Part shown: positions 60,795-64,000 of the stretch, piece by piece
Layout of the letters: each line of letters starts with the position of its first letter
Numbering within the stretch: the stretch's first letter is position 1
NCBI GenBank assembly: GCA_023898385.1
Contig: CP060220.1
Span: forward strand, 62,001 to 126,000
DNA: 64,000 nucleotides
Origin: Pseudobdellovibrionaceae bacterium
GTDB lineage: Bacteria > Bdellovibrionota > Bdellovibrionia > Bdellovibrionales > UBA1609
Direction: 5' to 3'
The notes under the pieces: generated by a model
Told to the model about the DNA's origin: nothing
The model's input: the letters and a program-made list of their open reading frames with translations, nothing else
Databases searched by the model: none
Program-made: the position numbers and the translations under genes

Positions 60795-62345
60795 TTAAAC
60801 GCTACCGATTTTAGGGATTTTTACGGTGAGCACACCGTCTTCGTAGGTTCGTTGAATGAGCTTTTCAGCCACGGGCTGATCGAGTGGGATCTCCTCACGA
60901 AAACTCTGAAAGTTATTTGTTATAAATCGATGCCCGTCCTTTTTCACAGTGTCGTTAAACCCCCGGCTGCCGCTGACGACCACATGATCTTTTTTGACTC
61001 GTATATCAACGTTGTGGGCTTCGTGTTCGGGTACCCAGGCTCGAATTTCATAGTGAGAGGCTCTGTCAGCGAATTCTGTTTTCGGATTCTGCAGGCGATA
61101 AAACGGGTCATGATTTTTGTCAGAATATTTGCCGTAGCTTTCCATGACTTCTTGTTTTTCTTTTTGTAGCGAATCAATGAGGCGCTCGCGTTGATTTTCA
61201 ATGGCTTCCCGGTTAAGAGATTGATTTTGATGGAAGCTTTTTTCAAATTCAGATTTTTGCTTGGCAAGGTCTTTTCGCTGAACGCGTTGATTTTCTTCCA
61301 TTCTCTTTTGGTGGCCCTCAGTGGCATTGGCTATCTCATGTTCGTGCTGTTTGTGCATTTGCTCAAGTTTGTCTTGGTACGAGGCCTTTTGCTGCTGGGT
61401 TCTTTGGTCGTAGGTTTGTTTTTGGTAAGAGAGTTCTCGGTCGCCATCTTTGTGCACTCGGGCCACTTCGGCATCGTATTCCGTTCTTACCTTGCCAATT
61501 TGAGCACTGCCTTTAGTGCGCTCAGTTGCCAACTGCCGCTGGTTTTGTTTTTTTAAATCAGCGATCTTTTTGTCGGCTTCAGAGTACTCAAGGTCGTACT
61601 GGTGTTTTTTTTCGTCTTTCATGGAGTGGAGAGAGTCATTGTGGCGATCGCGCTCTTCGTTGTAGGTTTCGGTGTTGTCGTTTTTGAGTTGGTCAAGGCG
61701 TTGGCGGTGAGTGTCCCTCGTGTGATTGAATTCGTTAATTTGTGCCTTCTGAGCATGCTGCACCATCTTGCGATGCTCTTCACCTTTTTTTCTAAGTTCA
61801 TCTCGATGTTGTTCCCGAATTTCTGTTTCTGCCTTTTTAGTGTTTTCACGAAGATCTTGTAGTTGTTTATTAGACTCTTCGCCAATGACCTTTCGTCTCA
61901 CTTCTTGTTGTTTCTGAAGGTCTTGAGTGGTCTTATACTCCTGATCAAGCACTTGATTTTTGTGAATTTTGGTTTGATTAATTTGATCATCAAACTGCTG
62001 TTCAATTCGGCCCAATTCTTTTTGCATCTCAGTCTTTTGGGCCTTGGCTTGGTTTTGTAGGTTCAGAAGCTGCTGGTTGTTTACCTGGCGCTTTTGTTGA
62101 ATCTCATCGCTGTAGGTGGCTTTGATGTTGTCAATTCGCTCATCGTTGGATTTTCTAATGTGATTAACGGTGGCTTCACCATGACGGCGGAGGTTTTGCT
62201 CTTCAGAATTGTATTTTTCGCGAAGCTGTTTCAACTTGTCTTCACTAGTTTCTATGAGATCTTTTTTTCGTTGGCGATAGCGATCGTTGATCTGCTTTAT
62301 TTGATCATCTTGGCTGATTCGAAATTTTGAAACTTCGTTGGCCAT
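60795..62345 (-). CDS. Long coiled-coil protein with C-terminal Hsp20 domain
   Basis: A 516-residue protein without a signal peptide. Residues 1 to about 410 are almost continuous charged coiled coil, rich in Gln, Lys, Glu and Arg (IKQINDRYRQRKKDLIETSE, LRENTKKAETEIREQHRDEL). The last ~88 residues are an alpha-crystallin/Hsp20 domain (HYEIRAWVPEHEAHNVDIRV, VVVSGSRGF, FREEIPLDQPVAEKLI) ending with GVLTVKIPKIGSV; the final IPKI resembles the C-terminal I-x-I motif of small heat-shock proteins. Normal Hsp20 proteins are 140-200 residues, so the long rod is unusual; the product could be a filament or scaffold carrying chaperone domains. AGGAAGG precedes the ATG. Confidence 0.85.
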   Translation of the reverse strand: MANEVSKFRISQDDQIKQINDRYRQRKKDLIETSEDKLKQLREKYNSEEQNLRRHGEATVNHIRKSNDERIDNIKATYSDEIQQKRQVNNQQLLNLQNQAKAQKTEMQKELGRIEQQFDDQINQTKIHKNQVLDQEYKTTQDLQKQQEVRRKVIGEESNKQLQDLRENTKKAETEIREQHRDELRKKGEEHRKMVQHAQKAQINEFNHTRDTHRQRLDQLKNDNTETYNEERDRHNDSLHSMKDEKKHQYDLEYSEADKKIADLKKQNQRQLATERTKGSAQIGKVRTEYDAEVARVHKDGDRELSYQKQTYDQRTQQQKASYQDKLEQMHKQHEHEIANATEGHQKRMEENQRVQRKDLAKQKSEFEKSFHQNQSLNREAIENQRERLIDSLQKEKQEVMESYGKYSDKNHDPFYRLQNPKTEFADRASHYEIRAWVPEHEAHNVDIRVKKDHVVVSGSRGFNDTVKKDGHRFITNNFQSFREEIPLDQPVAEKLIQRTYEDGVLTVKIPKIGSV

Positions 62346-62490
62346 CTTGGAGCCTTCCTGGGTTCCTTTTTTCTCAACTCACATCCTATGAGTTGATGGT
62401 ATCTTGCTCGGAGTTGATAACTGTGCAACGCGAGACTTCCCTCTCCCTATATCATTATTGTATCAATATTTTGGGTCAGGACCCATGCGA

Positions 62491-62799
62491 CTATGGTTCG
62501 GTTTGTGGTCCAGAACTGCTATTGTCAGCGGTGGCTGTGGGTTTTTCGCAGATGGGGGTGTACCGGGCTGGCGCGGTGTTTTCCCAGCACATCCACGACT
62601 CGGCGTATTCAATGAGTTCACCCCGATTGAGTGGGTGATACTGGGGGTATTGAACATGGTCTAAGGTCGATAAGACAAAGCGCTCTGTCTCAAGGGTGGG
62701 GTTAAATATGCGCAACCGAAAGGCCCGGTATTCAGCGCCAGCCAGCCCCCCTGTCAGTGAAATAAAAATCAAGACTGTGACTCTGCCCAGAGATTTCAT
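62491..62799 (-). CDS. Small secreted protein of unknown function
   Basis: A 102-residue protein with a signal peptide (MKSLGRVTVLIFISLTGGLA). The mature part contains AFRLRIFNPTLETERFVLST, an aromatic/His segment (DHVQYPQYHPLNRGE) and two cysteines (MCWEN, PICEK) that may form a disulfide. The last ~15 residues are Thr/Ser/Pro-rich. No known family. It stands alone upstream of the Hsp20-fusion gene by 145 bases, same strand. Confidence 0.65.
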   Translation of the reverse strand: MKSLGRVTVLIFISLTGGLAGAEYRAFRLRIFNPTLETERFVLSTLDHVQYPQYHPLNRGELIEYAESWMCWENTAPARYTPICEKPTATADNSSSGPQTEP

Positions 62800-62813
62800 G
62801 CATCTCTCGTCGG

Positions 62814-62842
62814 CAAAAAAAGAATGCTACTTAAGGCATTCT
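62814..62842 (-). terminator. Rho-independent terminator (minus strand)
   Basis: Minus-strand stem AGAATGC / GCATTCT with an 8-base loop followed by six or seven U. It is 180 bases after the nucleotidyltransferase gene at 63021, so it probably ends that transcript. Confidence 0.8.
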
Positions 62843-63020
62843 CGATATTTTGCTAAATTGCGGTGGCCTTATGAAGATGGGTAGCTGTCAAGGTGTCGCA
62901 GAGCCCACGATCGGCCAGATTGGAGCTCTACGTGGCAAAGTGGTTTCAGGAGAGGCCACTTACTCGCCGCGAGGTTTCAGAGGTGGCCCAGCCACCTCTC
63001 GTTTGGCCCAGTCGACGACC

Positions 63021-63362
63021 TCATAGAATTTTTATTCCATGGTTTTTTGCAATGTAAGCTATTCCACCAACTTGAGAATCTCGGTCGAACGAGTTAGCTA
63101 AAAGAAGAATCCATTCGATGGGCCACTCAAGATTGGGCGGCGTTATCGTGCGCTCTTGAGCCAATTTCAATTGGGATATCTTATCAAACACGACCACCAC
63201 ATCTAAGTCTGATTCTGCTGTCATCTCTCCATCAACAGACGAGCCTACGAGGTATGCAGACTTGGCGAACTCCCCAATGCCTGAGCGTTCAAGTTCTTTG
63301 CGAATTTGAAGCACCAAACCTTCGGTGTCCACGTCAATTTTTTGAAGTTTCAAAAGTCCCAT
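63021..63362 (-). CDS. Minimal nucleotidyltransferase
   Basis: A 113-residue protein with LVGSSVDGEMTAESDLDVVV, the G-S-x(n)-D-x-D signature of minimal nucleotidyltransferases (MNT). Its C-terminal part (WPIEWILLLANSFDRDSQVG) differs from the MntA protein at 38 kb. It follows the gene at 63425 by 62 bases on the same strand. Pairs like this often form toxin-antitoxin modules in which the MNT adds nucleotides to its partner. Confidence 0.75.
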   Translation of the reverse strand: MGLLKLQKIDVDTEGLVLQIRKELERSGIGEFAKSAYLVGSSVDGEMTAESDLDVVVVFDKISQLKLAQERTITPPNLEWPIEWILLLANSFDRDSQVGGIAYIAKNHGIKIL

Positions 63363-63424
63363 AACGGCACAATAGTCTAAAATGTAATCATTTACAACTG
63401 AGGCCCCAATTTACGCAACGAAGT

Positions 63425-63745
63425 TCAGTGTTTTTCGAGGGTGGCCGCAAGTACGGTGTTATCAACAATGTGAAAATAGGCCCGCACTAGGGTTTCATAG
63501 GAGTCGCCATCAAGGCTTTCTAGGAAGCACCGTTTTTCTTCAAAGGTGGTCTTATTGATGAGTCCGGTAAAAAGAGACTGAATTCGATCCATATTGTCGA
63601 AGCTGAAGAAATCAATTTCTTCAGTGGGGATTCGAAGTATTTGCGCGATTGTCTCATTTTCGAACAATACGTGAATGCCACGCATAGATTGCGCGAGCAG
63701 GACTTCGATTTTTTGTAATTTGTTTTCCTCAATCTGGACCATCAT
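63425..63745 (-). CDS. Small helical protein encoded next to a nucleotidyltransferase; possible toxin-antitoxin partner
   Basis: A 106-residue protein (IEENKLQKIEVLLAQSMRGI, KTTFEEKRCFLESLDGDSYE, AYFHIVDNTVLAATLEKH), probably all helical and cytoplasmic. It lacks the R-x4-H-x-Y motif of HepT, so it is not a standard HEPN toxin. The start ATG is preceded by AGGGCAG. It is the first gene of the pair with the nucleotidyltransferase downstream, so the module is inferred only from the arrangement. Confidence 0.55.
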   Translation of the reverse strand: MMVQIEENKLQKIEVLLAQSMRGIHVLFENETIAQILRIPTEEIDFFSFDNMDRIQSLFTGLINKTTFEEKRCFLESLDGDSYETLVRAYFHIVDNTVLAATLEKH

Positions 63746-63926
63746 CTGCCCTGTTGAGAATCCTACGGATCTCTTATATCAATTATGAGAAAGAAATCCC
63801 CGCAGTATCAAGCCTGAAATCTAGGAAATTTGACATACCCAGACATTGGTCCTAAAATTTAATGTGAGGTGATGTTTTTTTGTGCAAATCCCGATGAGTC
63901 ATTAGTCATTAAGAATTTTCAGCTCG

Positions 63927-63945
63927 GTGTTTCAAAATGAGACAC
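63927..63945. promoter_or_regulatory. Palindrome GTGTTTCA-AAA-TGAGACAC
   Basis: An 8-3-8 inverted repeat with one mismatch, matching the pattern at 45733 and 56055. It lies in the last 255 bases of the window, where no gene is seen. A gene that it controls may begin just outside. Confidence 0.45.
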
Positions 63946-64000
63946 GATTTTCGTCGACTCAAATTGCTCAATGACATAGCTTTTAGATATGGAGATGTTA

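Noticed and set aside
1..64000. CRISPR arrays or phage genes
   Set aside because: No evenly spaced short repeats with unique spacers and no capsid, tail or terminase proteins were seen.

Overview
The window (64 kb, moderate GC, very densely coded on both strands) looks like a chromosomal segment of a Gram-negative bacterium of the Bdellovibrionota/Pseudobdellovibrionaceae type. This is an inference from gene content, with no 16S or marker-gene test possible: many lipobox proteins, several prepilin-like proteins with large non-pilin C-termini, matrixin-like and rhomboid proteases, a eukaryotic-type S-adenosylmethionine decarboxylase, and many secreted proteins without recognisable relatives.

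Layout. 1-16.1 kb: the end of a membrane protein, a prepilin-like protein and a 4,751-residue lipoprotein built from Calx-beta domains, choice-of-anchor D domains, five long repeat modules, Ig-like domains and two glycine-rich C-terminal units. 16.1-17.9 kb: a translationally coupled arsenic pair (arsM plus an aquaglyceroporin). 18-20.2 kb: an unknown secreted protein and a GT2 glycosyltransferase. 20.3-22.8 kb: a polyamine operon (eukaryotic-type AdoMetDC, spermidine synthase) coupled to a SpoU-family methyltransferase. 22.9-24.7 kb: a DUF2799 lipoprotein, queF and a NYN-domain protein. 24.7-26.4 kb: tRNA-Arg(UCG), REP-like palindromes, a frameshifted HNH endonuclease and a partial copy of a peptidase gene whose intact copy lies at 31-32.6 kb. 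26.4-32.6 kb: a LysM/outer-membrane protein, a fibrinogen-like lipoprotein, a DTW-domain protein, a TIGR01777 epimerase and the intact S33 hydrolase. 33.1-35.2 kb: a mobile element with a UPF0236/ISLre2-type transposase and a zinc-ribbon protein. 35.4-41.8 kb: a beta-helix lipoprotein, a HepT-MntA toxin-antitoxin pair, a metallopeptidase, an HPt protein, an alpha/beta hydrolase and the fluoride channel CrcB. 42.1-49.6 kb: a small conserved-looking protein, a Fis-type regulator, an S41 peptidase, a TPR protein and a three-gene membrane operon ending in a rhomboid protease. 49.6-53.1 kb: an operon of three prepilin-like proteins. 53.2-56.0 kb: two transposase genes of different families, flanked by an 18-bp direct repeat and sitting just upstream of the pilin operon. 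56.1-59.1 kb: putA. 59.7-63.7 kb: a matrixin-like lipoprotein, a small protein, a coiled-coil/Hsp20 fusion, a small secreted protein and a nucleotidyltransferase pair that resembles a toxin-antitoxin module.

How the genes fit together. The clearest functional sets are arsenic methylation and export, spermidine synthesis, proline catabolism, queuosine synthesis (queF), fluoride export and a large investment in cell-surface proteins (giant lipoprotein, beta-helix lipoprotein, fibrinogen-like lipoprotein, pilin-like operon, secreted metalloproteases). The last theme would suit a predatory or surface-attached life, but that is inference.

The most interesting signals are the modular giant lipoprotein with DNA traces of recent repeat homogenisation, the coiled-coil/Hsp20 fusion, a hairpin that buries the ribosome binding site of the transposase gene at 34.45 kb, the insertion between the pilin operon and its presumed promoter, a recurring GTYTCA-N3-TGAGAC palindrome (once with a sigma-54-like promoter downstream), and the uncharacterised nucleotidyltransferase pair at 63 kb.
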